A stretch of 64,000 nucleotides of DNA from an uncultured Collinsella sp. (GCA_959019945.1 CAUEQD010000002.1:62001-126000), one strand, 5' to 3'. Numbered from the stretch's first letter, positions 16,576 through 25,482 are shown. Translations and numbers: made by a program. The notes: a model not told the origin generated them from the sequence alone.

Positions 16576-17961
16576 ATGGCTAAAGAACTCGATTTCGACG
16601 CTATCAAGGTTGCTGCTGAGTCCCATCGTGCTGATATGACTCGCTTCCTTCGCGCCATGATCTCTCACCCCTCTGAGTCCTGCGAGGAGGGTGAGGTTGT
16701 CGCCTGCATCAAGGCCGAGATGGAGAGCCTTGGCTATGACGAGGTCAAGGTCGACGGTCTGGGCAACGTCATGGGCTTTATGGGCGAGGGCGACAAGATC
16801 ATCGCCATCGACTCCCACATCGACACCGTCGGCATCGGCAACATCGAGAACTGGGATGCCGATCCCTACGAGGGCTACGAGACCGACGAGATCATCTACG
16901 GCCGCGGCGGCTCTGACCAGGAGGGCGGCATGGCTTCTGCTACCTACGCTGCCAAGATGATGAAGGACATGGGCCTCATCCCCGAGGGCTACAAGATCAT
17001 GGTCGTCGGCACCGTCCAGGAAGAGGACTGCGATGGCATGTGCTGGCAGTACATCTACAACAAGGACGGCATTAAGCCCGAGTTCGTCATTTCCACCGAG
17101 CCCACCGACGGCGGCATCTATCGCGGTCACCGCGGCCGTATGGAGATCCGCGTCGACGTTCACGGCACCTCCTGCCACGGCTCCGCTCCCGACCGCGGCG
17201 ACAACGCCATCTACAAGATGGCCGACATCATCGCCGACGTCCGCGCCCTCAACAACAACGGCTGCGACGAGTCGACCGACATCAAGGGTCTCGTCAAGAT
17301 GCTCGACCCCAAGTACAACCCCGAGCACTACGAGGATGCCCGCTTCCTGGGCCGCGGCACCTGCACCGTCAGCCAGATCTTCTACACCAGCCCCAGCCGT
17401 TGCGCCGTCGCTGACTCCTGCGCCATCTCCATCGACCGTCGCATGACCGCCGGCGAGACCTGGGAGTCCTGCCTGGACGAGATCCGCAACCTGCCGGCCG
17501 CCAAGAAGTACGGCGACGACGTGAAGGTTTCCATGTACATGTACGACCGTCCGTCCTGGACCGGCGAGGTCTACGAGACCGAGGCTTACTTCCCCACGTG
17601 GATCAACAAGGAGACCGCTCCACACGTCAAGGCCCTCGTCGACGCCCACAAGGCCATGTTTGGTGACGAGCGCATCGGCTGCGGGCCCAGCATGGACAAG
17701 CGCACCGGCCGTCCGCTGTGCGACAAGTGGACCTTCTCCACGAACTGCGTTTCCATCCAGGGCCGCTATGGCATCCCCTGCGTCGGCTTTGGCCCGGGTG
17801 CCGAGTCTCAGGCTCACGCTCCCAACGAGGTCACCTACAAGGACGACCTGGTCACCGCTGCCGCCATGTACGTGGCTGCCCTGAACCTCTACGATCCGAG
17901 CCAGGCCGATGGCGACGCCACCGTGTTCCGTGCCGGTCTGACTAACAACAAGATCGATTAG
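16576..17961 (+). CDS. ygeY: YgeY-family M20 metallohydrolase
   Basis: A 461-residue metallopeptidase-like hydrolase of the M20/ArgE-DapE superfamily, of the form linked to selenium-dependent hydroxylase clusters. Metal ligands fit H81 and D83 (IDSHIDT), D114 (GGSDQEGG), the catalytic and ligand glutamates of VQEEDCDG (149-150), and a late histidine in AESQAHAPNE. A dimerisation lid lies between about 190 and 310. It probably cleaves an amide or carbamoyl-type bond in the dpaL/ygeW pathway; the exact substrate is not shown by sequence. It lies 74 bases after dpaL, with no terminator visible. Confidence 0.92.
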   Translation: MAKELDFDAIKVAAESHRADMTRFLRAMISHPSESCEEGEVVACIKAEMESLGYDEVKVDGLGNVMGFMGEGDKIIAIDSHIDTVGIGNIENWDADPYEGYETDEIIYGRGGSDQEGGMASATYAAKMMKDMGLIPEGYKIMVVGTVQEEDCDGMCWQYIYNKDGIKPEFVISTEPTDGGIYRGHRGRMEIRVDVHGTSCHGSAPDRGDNAIYKMADIIADVRALNNNGCDESTDIKGLVKMLDPKYNPEHYEDARFLGRGTCTVSQIFYTSPSRCAVADSCAISIDRRMTAGETWESCLDEIRNLPAAKKYGDDVKVSMYMYDRPSWTGEVYETEAYFPTWINKETAPHVKALVDAHKAMFGDERIGCGPSMDKRTGRPLCDKWTFSTNCVSIQGRYGIPCVGFGPGAESQAHAPNEVTYKDDLVTAAAMYVAALNLYDPSQADGDATVFRAGLTNNKID

Positions 17962-17983
17962 TCCCATTCCTCGATTTTGTTGA

Positions 17984-18008
17984 GCCGGGGGCCGCTCGTG
18001 TCCCCGGC
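17984..18008 (+). other. Hairpin between ygeY and ygeW
   Basis: GCCGGGG (17984-17990) pairs with CCCCGGC (18002-18008). No T run follows, so it may shape mRNA stability or processing more than terminate. Confidence 0.35.
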
Positions 18009-18162
18009 ACCCCCTGTTGACTTGGGGCCCGCGGTCGTTATCTCCCATGCTTCCTCAACGGTGGCGGGTCCTCGTCATGGTGCTCTGCATGTTCTAGCCA
18101 CACGCGCATGCCGGAGCACATCTACTCATTGTGATCGTTTCACCTTTAGAAAGGACATTTAC

Positions 18163-19365
18163 ATGGACGCCAAGTTTACCGAGCTCGTCGAGCAGCTGAA
18201 CGGCCTCGATTTTAAGGGTATGTACGGCAGCGACTTCCTGCACACCTGGGACAAGACCACCGATGAGCTCAAGGCTCTCTACATCGTCGCCGACGCCCTG
18301 CGCGAGCTGCGCGAGAACAACGTCTCGTCCAAGATCTTCGACTCGGGCCTGGCCGTCTCCCTGTTCCGCGACAACTCCACCCGTACGCGCTTCTCTTTCT
18401 CTAAGGCCGCCAACCTGCTCGGCCTTGAGCTGCAGGACCTGGACGAGAAGAAGTCCCAGATCGCTCACGGCGAGACCGTCCGCGAGACCGCTACCATGAT
18501 CTCCTTCATGGCCGACGTCATCGGCATCCGCGACGACATGTACATCGGCAAGGGCGACGCCTACATGGCCGAGGTCTCCGAGTCTGTCCAGCAGGCCTAC
18601 GAGGACGGCGTTCTGGATCACCGTCCCACGCTCATCTCCCTGCAGTCCGATTCCGACCACCCCACGCAGTCCTCTGCCGACATGCTCTACCTCATCAACG
18701 AGTTTGGCGGCCTCGAGAACCTCAAGGGCAAGAAGGTTGCCGTCACCTGGGCCTATTCGCCCTCTTACGGCAAGCCGCTGTCCTGCCCGCAGTCGCTGAT
18801 CAGCCTGCTGCCCCGCTTTGGCATGGACGTCACCCTGGCCCACCCCGAGGGCTACGACCTCATGCCCGAGGTCGTCGAGCGCGCCAAGGGCTATGCCGCC
18901 GAGTCCGGCACCACCTTTAAGCAGGTCAACACCATGGCCGAGGCCTTCGAGGGCGCCGACATCGTGATCCCCAAGAGCTGGGCTCCGTTTGCCGCCATGG
19001 AGAAGCGTACCAACCTGTACGCCGAGGGCGACGACGCCGGCATCGCAGCGCTCGAGAAGGAGCTGCTCGCCCAGAACGCTACCCATCAGGACTGGTGCTC
19101 CACGACCGAGCTCATGGAGAAGACTGCCAACGGCCAGGACACCATCTTTATGCACCCGCTGCCCGCCGACATCTCCGGTGTCTCCTGCGAGCACGGCGAG
19201 GTTAACGCCGACGTCTTCGACATGCACCGCGTGGGCATGTACAAGGAGGCCAGCTACAAGCCGTATGCCATCGCAGCCATGATGTTCCTGCAGAAGGTTG
19301 CCGATCCCGCCGCTACCCTCAAGGCCCTCGACGAGCGCAACACCGCCCGTTGGCTCCAGGCCTAA
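18163..19365 (+). CDS. ygeW: YgeW knotted carbamoyltransferase
   Basis: A 400-residue aspartate/ornithine carbamoyltransferase-family enzyme with the extra knot typical of YgeW. The carbamoyl-phosphate loop is FRDNSTRTRFS (STRTR at 72-76) and HPLPAD near residue 327 closes the site. The second domain binds an amino-group substrate that is not ornithine, judging from the family. In purine-degrading clusters it is thought to run toward carbamoyl phosphate, giving ATP through carbamate kinase. ATG 18163 follows AGAAAGGA; an open frame upstream is unlikely to be translated. It ends just before a strong terminator, which closes the dpaL-ygeY-ygeW unit. Confidence 0.92.
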   Translation: MDAKFTELVEQLNGLDFKGMYGSDFLHTWDKTTDELKALYIVADALRELRENNVSSKIFDSGLAVSLFRDNSTRTRFSFSKAANLLGLELQDLDEKKSQIAHGETVRETATMISFMADVIGIRDDMYIGKGDAYMAEVSESVQQAYEDGVLDHRPTLISLQSDSDHPTQSSADMLYLINEFGGLENLKGKKVAVTWAYSPSYGKPLSCPQSLISLLPRFGMDVTLAHPEGYDLMPEVVERAKGYAAESGTTFKQVNTMAEAFEGADIVIPKSWAPFAAMEKRTNLYAEGDDAGIAALEKELLAQNATHQDWCSTTELMEKTANGQDTIFMHPLPADISGVSCEHGEVNADVFDMHRVGMYKEASYKPYAIAAMMFLQKVADPAATLKALDERNTARWLQA

Positions 19366-19388
19366 AGCCGGGTTGAGGTAAGCCATGT

Positions 19389-19428
19389 AAAGGGGGCGCT
19401 CTGCCAACCGGCGGGGTGCCCCTTTTTT
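19389..19428 (+). terminator. Terminator after ygeW
   Basis: The arms AAAGGGG (19389-19395) and CCCCTTT (19419-19425) pair and are followed by more T. Confidence 0.75.
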
Positions 19429-19515
19429 GCATCGCGGGCGTGCGGGATAAGCACTTTCGATGTGGATGCCCGCAGCGCGAGTTATGGGTACGATGGTTTC
19501 AGGGGAGGTATCACC

Positions 19516-20130
19516 ATGAGACTTGGATGCGTCATTATGGCTTCGGGCGAGGGCAAGCGGTTTGGCTCTAACAAGATGCTTGCCGATATCTATGGTGAGC
19601 CGCTGATTGCCCGGACCATCGATTCGGTTCCCTGGGGCTTTGACGTCGTGGTTTCGACGCGTTGGCCCGAGGTCGTCCAGATTTGCGAGGACAAGCATTG
19701 CCCGTGCGTGCTGCACGATGGCGAGCTGCGCAGCGAAAGCGTCCGTGCGGGCCTTTCGTGGGGAGTCGAACGCAACTGGAAAGGTTGCCTCTTTTTGCCG
19801 GGCGACCAGCCGCTCGTGAGTTCGGATTCTTTTGAGGCCATGGTTCGCGCGTTTGACGAGCGTGGCCGCAAACATCCGGTGCGCTTGGCGTGCAACGGTG
19901 AGCCTTCGAGCCCGGTGCTCTTTCCGGCGGAACTGTTCGATGCACTTATGTGTCTTGAGGGCAAGGACGGCGGCGGTTCGATCCTCAAGGACCGTACCGA
20001 CGTGGTGCTGGTCGAGGCGCGTGCCTACGAGCTGTGGGACGTCGATACCGCCAAGGGACAGCGACGCATAACGGAGCATATCGCCGCCTGCTCGTATTTT
20101 GATCGCGTGGCCAACTGCATCAATCAATAA
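19516..20130 (+). CDS. mocA: Molybdenum cofactor cytidylyltransferase-like protein
   Basis: A 204-residue nucleotidyltransferase of the MobA/MocA fold. The nucleotide loop MASGEGKRFGSNKML sits at residues 8-22, and FLPGDQPLV near 93 supplies the metal-binding aspartate. MocA adds CMP to molybdopterin for xanthine-dehydrogenase-type enzymes, and a related form goes with selenium-dependent molybdenum hydroxylases, which fits the yqeB, yqeC and xdhC genes nearby. ATG 19516 follows AGGGGAGGT. It begins a second rightward unit with hydA, 9 bases downstream. Confidence 0.85.
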   Translation: MRLGCVIMASGEGKRFGSNKMLADIYGEPLIARTIDSVPWGFDVVVSTRWPEVVQICEDKHCPCVLHDGELRSESVRAGLSWGVERNWKGCLFLPGDQPLVSSDSFEAMVRAFDERGRKHPVRLACNGEPSSPVLFPAELFDALMCLEGKDGGGSILKDRTDVVLVEARAYELWDVDTAKGQRRITEHIAACSYFDRVANCINQ

Positions 20131-20139
20131 GGAGCAATT

Positions 20140-21507
20140 ATGATCATCATCAAAAACGGCGCACTCGTGACGCCCCAGGGGCTTCGCCGCGCCGATCTTG
20201 CCATGGAGGGCGACAAGATTGTGCGGATTGCCGCGACGATTGAGCCGGCCGAGGGCGATACCGTCGAGGATGCTGCGGGCTGCTGGGTGTTCCCGGGCTT
20301 TATCGATGGGCACACGCACATGCAGTGCTGGACCGGCATGGATTGGACAGCCGATAGCTTTGAGACCGGCACGCGCGCGGCTGCCTGCGGCGGCACGACG
20401 ACCATTGTGGACTACGCGACGGCCGATCGCGGCGTGACCATGCCCGATGCCTTGGTCGAGTGGCATCATCGCGCCGACGGCACCTGCACCGCCAACTATG
20501 CCTTCCATATGGCGCTTGCCGAGTGGAATGAGCGCAACCGCGCCGATCTTTCGGCCATGCGCGAGGCGGGCGTGTCGTCGTTTAAGACCTACTTTGCCTA
20601 CGACCATCTGCGCCTGGACGATGCCGAGACGCTCGAGGTGCTGGAGGAGCTCAAGCGCGTGGGCGGTATCCTGTGCGTGCATTGCGAGAACGGCACGTTG
20701 GTCAACGCGCTGCAGAAGCGCGTGTTTGAGCAGGGTATCCACGGGCCCGAGGGCCATGCGCTCAGCCGTCCGGACGTGTGTGAGGCCGAGGCCGTGAGCC
20801 GCCTGCTGTATCTGGCGCACTTGGCCGGGGACGCTCCGGTCAACGTGGTGCACCTTTCGACCAAGCTGGGGCTCGAGGCCATTCGCGCTGCCAAAGCGCG
20901 CGGGCAGAAGAACATCTATGTCGAGACATGCCCTCAGTATCTGATGCTCGACGACACCTGCTATCTGGAGCAGGGCGAGGACGGCTTTGCGGGCGCCAAG
21001 TACGTGATGAGCCCGCCGCTGCGCCATGCCGGTGACCGTGCCGCGCTGCGCGAGGCGCTTGTGGCTGGCGAGATCGATACTATTGCGACCGATCATTGCA
21101 GCTTTAACCTGCACGGGCAAAAGGACCGAGGACGCGATGATTTCCGCGCGATTCCCAACGGCGGGCCCGGCGTGGAGCATCGTCCCGTTGCGATTGCCAC
21201 GAGCTTTGAGGGACAGCTGGGTCCCGAGGATCTGTGCCGCTTGATGAGCGAGAATCCGGCGCGCGTTTTTGGCATGTATCCGCGCAAGGGCTGTCTTGCC
21301 GAGGGCGCCGATGCCGACGTGTGCGTGTGGGATCCGTGCGCGCGTTGGACGATCAGCGCCGCGACGCAGCATCAGGCCGTGGACTACACGCCGCTCGAGG
21401 GCTTTGAGGCACATGGCCGCGCCAAGGCCGTGTTTGTGAACGGCGTGCTGGTGGCACGCGACGGCGAGCCCACCGGAGCCCAACCCGGCCGCTACGTGCC
21501 CCGCTAA
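20140..21507 (+). CDS. hydA: Dihydropyrimidinase / hydantoinase-type amidohydrolase
   Basis: A 455-residue cyclic amidase of the amidohydrolase superfamily. The two-metal site is visible as DGHTH (H58, H60), the carbamylated lysine K149 in SSFKTYFAY, later histidines in CVHCENG and VVHLSTK, and the aspartate of ATDHCSF. Family members open dihydropyrimidine or hydantoin rings. In urate-type clusters the HyuA/HydA protein hydrolyses a ring intermediate ahead of YgeY and YgeW. It lies 9 bases after mocA, so it is co-transcribed. Its stop overlaps the convergent yqeC stop by four bases. Confidence 0.9.
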   Translation: MIIIKNGALVTPQGLRRADLAMEGDKIVRIAATIEPAEGDTVEDAAGCWVFPGFIDGHTHMQCWTGMDWTADSFETGTRAAACGGTTTIVDYATADRGVTMPDALVEWHHRADGTCTANYAFHMALAEWNERNRADLSAMREAGVSSFKTYFAYDHLRLDDAETLEVLEELKRVGGILCVHCENGTLVNALQKRVFEQGIHGPEGHALSRPDVCEAEAVSRLLYLAHLAGDAPVNVVHLSTKLGLEAIRAAKARGQKNIYVETCPQYLMLDDTCYLEQGEDGFAGAKYVMSPPLRHAGDRAALREALVAGEIDTIATDHCSFNLHGQKDRGRDDFRAIPNGGPGVEHRPVAIATSFEGQLGPEDLCRLMSENPARVFGMYPRKGCLAEGADADVCVWDPCARWTISAATQHQAVDYTPLEGFEAHGRAKAVFVNGVLVARDGEPTGAQPGRYVPR

Positions 21508-22265
21508 CGGGGACGACGCCAAATTAGCTGCCCCTGGAGGTTGCTGGCGACGACGGGGCGGCCGAGGGCTGCCTCGAAGCGGTCGGCCATCGTGGGGTCG
21601 CTGAGCGTGTCGACTTGGTTGAGCATAACGCGTGCGGTGCGGAGTTTCAGCGCCTGCATCTCGGCATTGAGCACCTGGGCGACGCGCTCGGGCGTGGCGA
21701 TGTCGGTGAGCTTGCAGCCGCAGCGCTCGCAAAAGAGCTTGGGGCGGTGGACGGCCTCGTTGATGGGTTTGCCCAGCCCCGAGGCGCCGACGACCCAGAC
21801 AACGTTTGCCGTGGTGGCGGGAATTACCGGCTCCCAGGCGGCATGCGCCTTGAGCGGGAGCCGCTTGCTGCCGTCCGCCTCAGCCAAGACGTAGCTAAAG
21901 CGCTGCGCCAGCTCGCCGAGCGGCTCGGCGGGGGCGGAGAGCTTACCTGTCTCCGGGTCCAAAACACCCGCCTGGCAGATGCTTCCGCGGACAAGTCCCG
22001 CGCATGCCTCGCAGGTGCAGCCGGGAACATGCGGGGTCCCCGGCTTCCAAGGCGCGGCGTCCAGGCGACGATTCGACCCGTCCCATGGCACGCCGGCGAC
22101 GGGGAACATGTGCGTGGTGGTGCAGAGGAGCACGCGGCCGCCGGCACGCATAAGCTCAAGGCCGAGCGTCTTGAGCAGGGTCGACTTGCCGCCGCTGCCG
22201 ATAATCGCGGTAATGCCCGGCTCGATCCTGAGCGCCGAGGCAAGATTGCCGCTAACCGTTTCCAT
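21504..22265 (-). CDS. yqeC: Selenium-dependent hydroxylase accessory protein YqeC
   Basis: A 253-residue P-loop protein with GSGGKST at 23-29. It has a cysteine group CTCEACAG near 85 and a second group CERCGC near 178, which could bind metal or selenium. YqeC belongs to the accessory set for selenium-dependent molybdenum hydroxylases; its biochemical step is not settled. It runs opposite to hydA and is divergent from yqeB, the only leftward gene inside the cluster. Confidence 0.85.
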   Translation of the reverse strand: METVSGNLASALRIEPGITAIIGSGGKSTLLKTLGLELMRAGGRVLLCTTTHMFPVAGVPWDGSNRRLDAAPWKPGTPHVPGCTCEACAGLVRGSICQAGVLDPETGKLSAPAEPLGELAQRFSYVLAEADGSKRLPLKAHAAWEPVIPATTANVVWVVGASGLGKPINEAVHRPKLFCERCGCKLTDIATPERVAQVLNAEMQALKLRTARVMLNQVDTLSDPTMADRFEAALGRPVVASNLQGQLIWRRPR

Positions 22266-22278
22266 CTGTTCACCGCCG

Positions 22279-22334
22279 TATAATACTGTGATAATAAATA
22301 ATCATCAGAGTAGCGGTCGAACCGCTTTTGCTCT
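22279..22334. promoter_or_regulatory. Divergent yqeC/yqeB control region
   Basis: It contains TATAAT (22279-22284), an AT-rich inverted repeat TGAT-N8-ATCA just after it, and a small hairpin built from AGCGGT and ACCGCT. Which direction each element serves is not certain. Confidence 0.3.
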
Positions 22335-22367
22335 GCTCAAACCGTAGCACAGGGAGGTGCCCCGGGA

Positions 22368-23162
22368 ATGCTCGTTTATGTTCGCGGCGCCGGCGATATC
22401 GCCACGGGCGTCGCCGCCCGTTTGGTGCGCGCCGGCGTGTCGGTCGTTATGGCCGATATCGCGGTTCCCACGTGCATCCGCCGCACAATTAGTTTTTGCG
22501 AGGCCATTCGCCTGGGCGAGGTCGAGGTCGAGGGCATTCGCGCTCGCTTGGCACAGACGCCGGCTGAGGCGCTTGCGATTGCCGAGGCTGGAGACGTCGC
22601 CGTTGTGGTGGACCCCCAGGCCAAGATGCTCGACGAACTGAAACCCGCTGCCGTGGTCGACGCGATACTGGCCAAGCGCAACTTGGGCACCACGCGCGAT
22701 ATGGCGCCTGTCGTCATCGCCGTGGGGCCGGGCTTTACCGCGCCGGTCGATTGCGACGCCGTGGTCGAGACCATGCGCGGTCATTTCCTCGGCCGCGTCA
22801 TCACCCAGGGCTCGCCCCAGCCCAACACGGGCGTGCCGGGTGTCATCGCCGGCTATGGCAAGGAGCGTGTTATCCACAGCCCCGCTGCCGGTGTGTTTAG
22901 GTCCGACCATGCGATCGGCGATATCGTGAGCGCCGGAGACGTGATTGGCTGCGCGGGCGATACGCCCATGTGCACGCAGATCGATGGCTGCTTGCGCGGT
23001 CTTTTGGCGAACGGTGTGCAGGTGACCGAGGGCTTTAAATGTGCCGACGTCGACCCGCGCGGAGATGCCAGCTATATCAACTATATTTCGGACAAGGCGA
23101 CGTCGGTCGGCGGCGGCGTGCTCGAGGCGCTCGCCATGCTCACCGATGTCTTTAGAGGATAG
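22368..23162 (+). CDS. yqeB: Selenium-dependent molybdenum cofactor biosynthesis protein YqeB
   Basis: A 264-residue protein with an N-terminal Rossmann-type glycine motif (VRGAGDIATG, residues 5-14). It has the EF2563/YqeB family segments VITQGSPQPNTGVPG near 145-158 and DIVSAGDVIG. This family is confined to genomes with selenium-dependent molybdenum hydroxylases and is thought to help make the selenated cofactor. It starts a pair with xdhC, which follows after 9 bases. Confidence 0.88.
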   Translation: MLVYVRGAGDIATGVAARLVRAGVSVVMADIAVPTCIRRTISFCEAIRLGEVEVEGIRARLAQTPAEALAIAEAGDVAVVVDPQAKMLDELKPAAVVDAILAKRNLGTTRDMAPVVIAVGPGFTAPVDCDAVVETMRGHFLGRVITQGSPQPNTGVPGVIAGYGKERVIHSPAAGVFRSDHAIGDIVSAGDVIGCAGDTPMCTQIDGCLRGLLANGVQVTEGFKCADVDPRGDASYINYISDKATSVGGGVLEALAMLTDVFRG

Positions 23163-23171
23163 AAGGCGGCA

Positions 23172-24215
23172 ATGGAAAAGCTCGATGTGGTGAATGCGGC
23201 GCTTGCCGCCCTGCGTGCTGGCGAGACGTGCGAGCTCGTGGTCGTGGCCGGTACGGCGGGGTCGTCCCCGCGCGGTGTGGGCGCCTGGATGACTGTCTTT
23301 GCCGATGGCAGCCAGGCGGGCACTATCGGCGGCGGCAAGATTGAGCTCTTTGCGCTGGACGAGGCGCGCGAGCTGCTGGCCGGGGGTAAATCGCGTCTGG
23401 TCCGCTACACCATGGGCGGCGAGAACTCCGATACCGGCATGATTTGCGGCGGAGCTATCTGCCTGTGCTATCTGCACCTGGATGTATCGCAGGCGCCGTT
23501 GTTCCAGTCGATTGCCGACGTCTTGGCGTATCGACGCATCGGCGACTTCGTCATCGACTTTGAACCGTTTGTCGCAAACGCACTCGAGGGCGATGTGGCC
23601 GAGTACCATGGCGAGACGTCGCGCCATACCATTGCCGGCTGCCCCGAGCTTTCGCTGGTGGAGGAGGGGAGTAAGGTCACCTACACCAACGCTGCCTCCG
23701 AGATTCCCCCGGCGCACATCGAGACGCTCTGCCCCGAGGGCCTGACCTACATCTTTGGCTGTGGACACGTGGGCGCCGCGACGGCTCGCGTGCTCACGAC
23801 GGCGGGCTTTGCCGTCGTGGCCTGCGACGATCGCCCGGGCACGTTGACGCCCGAATGGGTGCCCGGTGTCTACGACCGTCGTTTGGTCGACTACAAGAAT
23901 CTGAGCGAGCTGTGTCCCATCGGTCCGCGCGACTTGGTGGTTGTGGCCACAGCAGGCCACAAGTCCGATATCGACGTGGTAATCCAGGCCATGCGCGCCA
24001 AACCCGCCTATCTGGGCTGCTTGGGCTCGCGCCGCAAGACGGCCTTTGTGCGCGCCCGCCTGGAGCAGGAGGGCTTTACGCAGGACCAGATCGACGGGCT
24101 GCACCTGCCGATCGGCGTTGCCATCGAGGCCGAGGATCCCGAGGAGATTGCCATCTCCATCGCTGCCGAGATGATCCACCTGCGCCGTACCAAGCTCGTC
24201 CCCCGCAAGCGCTAG
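23172..24215 (+). CDS. xdhC: XdhC/CoxI-family molybdoenzyme maturation factor
   Basis: A 347-residue protein. The N-terminal XdhC/CoxI domain (about 12-80) has VAGTAGSSPRGVGAWM and TIGGGKIE. The C-terminal Rossmann domain (about 190-330) has IFGCGHVGAATARVL and CLGSRRKTA. XdhC binds the molybdenum cofactor and promotes sulfuration and insertion into xanthine-dehydrogenase-type enzymes. None of the catalytic subunits is in this window, so its client lies elsewhere. Nine bases separate it from yqeB. Confidence 0.9.
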   Translation: MEKLDVVNAALAALRAGETCELVVVAGTAGSSPRGVGAWMTVFADGSQAGTIGGGKIELFALDEARELLAGGKSRLVRYTMGGENSDTGMICGGAICLCYLHLDVSQAPLFQSIADVLAYRRIGDFVIDFEPFVANALEGDVAEYHGETSRHTIAGCPELSLVEEGSKVTYTNAASEIPPAHIETLCPEGLTYIFGCGHVGAATARVLTTAGFAVVACDDRPGTLTPEWVPGVYDRRLVDYKNLSELCPIGPRDLVVVATAGHKSDIDVVIQAMRAKPAYLGCLGSRRKTAFVRARLEQEGFTQDQIDGLHLPIGVAIEAEDPEEIAISIAAEMIHLRRTKLVPRKR

Positions 24216-24233
24216 TCGCATCCCCATCAATAA

Positions 24234-24298
24234 GTTGCGGTGAAATACGGGCTGTTTAAGCCAGTTAAGCCGTCAAACAGTCCCTATTTCACCGCAAC
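24234..24298. repeat. Long intergenic palindrome after xdhC
   Basis: The two 25-base arms (24234-24258 and 24274-24298) match with three differences and enclose 15 bases. The outer part reads GTTGCGGTGAAATA on the left and its complement on the right. No T run follows. The right arm contains CAGTCCCTATTT, shared in form with a second palindrome at 56381-56417. Confidence 0.65.
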
Positions 24299-24374
24299 TG
24301 CCATTTTCCTCCGTCGCATGCGGATCGGTTTGTGCGGGGGAGTTGTGGAGTTGTGCAGGCAGACGAGGTTTTTC

Positions 24375-24403
24375 TGGAAATACGCTCCCGATGCGCGTAT
24401 AGT
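24375..24403 (+). promoter_or_regulatory. Candidate promoter of the rplE operon
   Basis: TGGAAA (24375-24380) and TATAGT (24398-24403) are spaced by 17 bases, about 140 bases upstream of rplE. A promoter is needed here because the normal upstream ribosomal genes are absent. The rest of 24299-24540 shows no gene. Confidence 0.45.
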
Positions 24404-24540
24404 ACCGATTGTTTTGTCGGCTCCTGCTGTGTCGAGTCCAAACCGCGAAATGCCATGAGCGGCGCGGATGCAGCCAGGAGGCACGAGGACAACCCATCGT
24501 GGCCACGCCCCGTGCTTAAAACCCCAAGAAGGAGTGAACA

Positions 24541-25098
24541 ATGGCAGAAGAGAAGTATGTGCCGCGTCTGAAGACCAAGTACAACAACGAGGTCAAGCAG
24601 CAGCTTCAGGACAAGTTCCAGTACGAGAACGTCATGATGATCCCCAAGTTTGAGAAGATCGTCGTGAACATGGGTGTCGGCGAGGCCGCTACCGATTCCA
24701 AGGCCATCGACGGTGCCGTGCGCGACCTGCGCGCCATCACCGGCCAGCAGCCGATGATCACCCGTGCCCGCAAGTCCATCGCTACCTTCCGCCTGCGCGC
24801 TGGTATGCCGATCGGCTGCAAGGTTACCCTGCGTGGCGACCGTATGTGGGAGTTCTTCGATCGTCTGACCTCCGTCGCGATCCCCCGTATCCGCGACTTC
24901 CGCGGCATCTCCGCCAAGAGCTTCGACGGCCGTGGTAACTTCTCCATGGGCGTCACCGAGCAGCTCATCTTCCCCGAGATCGACTTCGACTCCGTCGATC
25001 ACCAGCGTGGTATGGACATCACTTTCGTGACCACCGCCAACACCGATGAGGAGGCCAAGGCCCTTCTGGACGCCTTCGGTTTCCCGTTCAAGAAATAG
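24541..25098 (+). CDS. rplE: 50S ribosomal protein L5
   Basis: A 185-residue L5, which binds 5S rRNA in the central protuberance. Family segments such as PKFEKIVVNMGVG (36-48), ITGQQPMITRARKS and RDFRGIS are clear. An AAGGAGTG ribosome site precedes the ATG. In most bacteria rplX and rplN come directly before it; here a 325-base gap and xdhC do, so this is the head of a truncated spc operon with its own promoter. Confidence 0.97.
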   Translation: MAEEKYVPRLKTKYNNEVKQQLQDKFQYENVMMIPKFEKIVVNMGVGEAATDSKAIDGAVRDLRAITGQQPMITRARKSIATFRLRAGMPIGCKVTLRGDRMWEFFDRLTSVAIPRIRDFRGISAKSFDGRGNFSMGVTEQLIFPEIDFDSVDHQRGMDITFVTTANTDEEAKALLDAFGFPFKK

Positions 25099-25177
25099 GT
25101 TCACCTGCCCTATGAGCGCCGTTCCCAGAAGGGGGCGGCGCTTGGGGCGAACAATACTCTATGTGAGGAGGATATAA

Positions 25178-25363
25178 GTGGCTAAGACATCGATGATCGT
25201 CAAGTGCAATCGCAAGCAGAAGTTCTCTACTCGTGAGTACACGCGCTGCCAGCGCTGCGGCCGTCCGCACTCTGTGTACCGCAAGTTCGGCCTGTGCCGT
25301 GTCTGCTTCCGCGAGCTTGCACTCAAGGGCGAGCTTCCCGGCGTTAAGAAGGCCAGCTGGTAA
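25178..25363 (+). CDS. rpsN: 30S ribosomal protein S14, zinc-binding form
   Basis: A 61-residue S14 of the short type Z. Four cysteines in CQRCG and CRVC make the zinc ribbon, which the longer zinc-free form lacks. It binds 16S rRNA in the head of the small subunit. It starts at GTG after GAGGAGG, 79 bases after rplE. Confidence 0.96.
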   Translation: MAKTSMIVKCNRKQKFSTREYTRCQRCGRPHSVYRKFGLCRVCFRELALKGELPGVKKASW

Positions 25364-25482
25364 GTCACTACCAGCGTTTCAAGCATCAGTTTGGAACAGG
25401 GAAAACGCGCTAAAAAGGCTTTGCCGTTAAGGGCGGCGAAGAACCAAGAGCACGTGTTCATCAAGAACGAAGGAGAATCTGT

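Noticed and set aside
18094..21732. A very long leftward open frame (about 1200 codons) across ygeW, mocA and hydA
   Set aside because: It is antisense to three clear enzymes, has low-complexity composition and no family motif; high third-position GC keeps antisense frames open.
22305..24230. A 641-codon leftward frame opposite yqeB and xdhC
   Set aside because: Shadow of two recognised genes; no domain seen.
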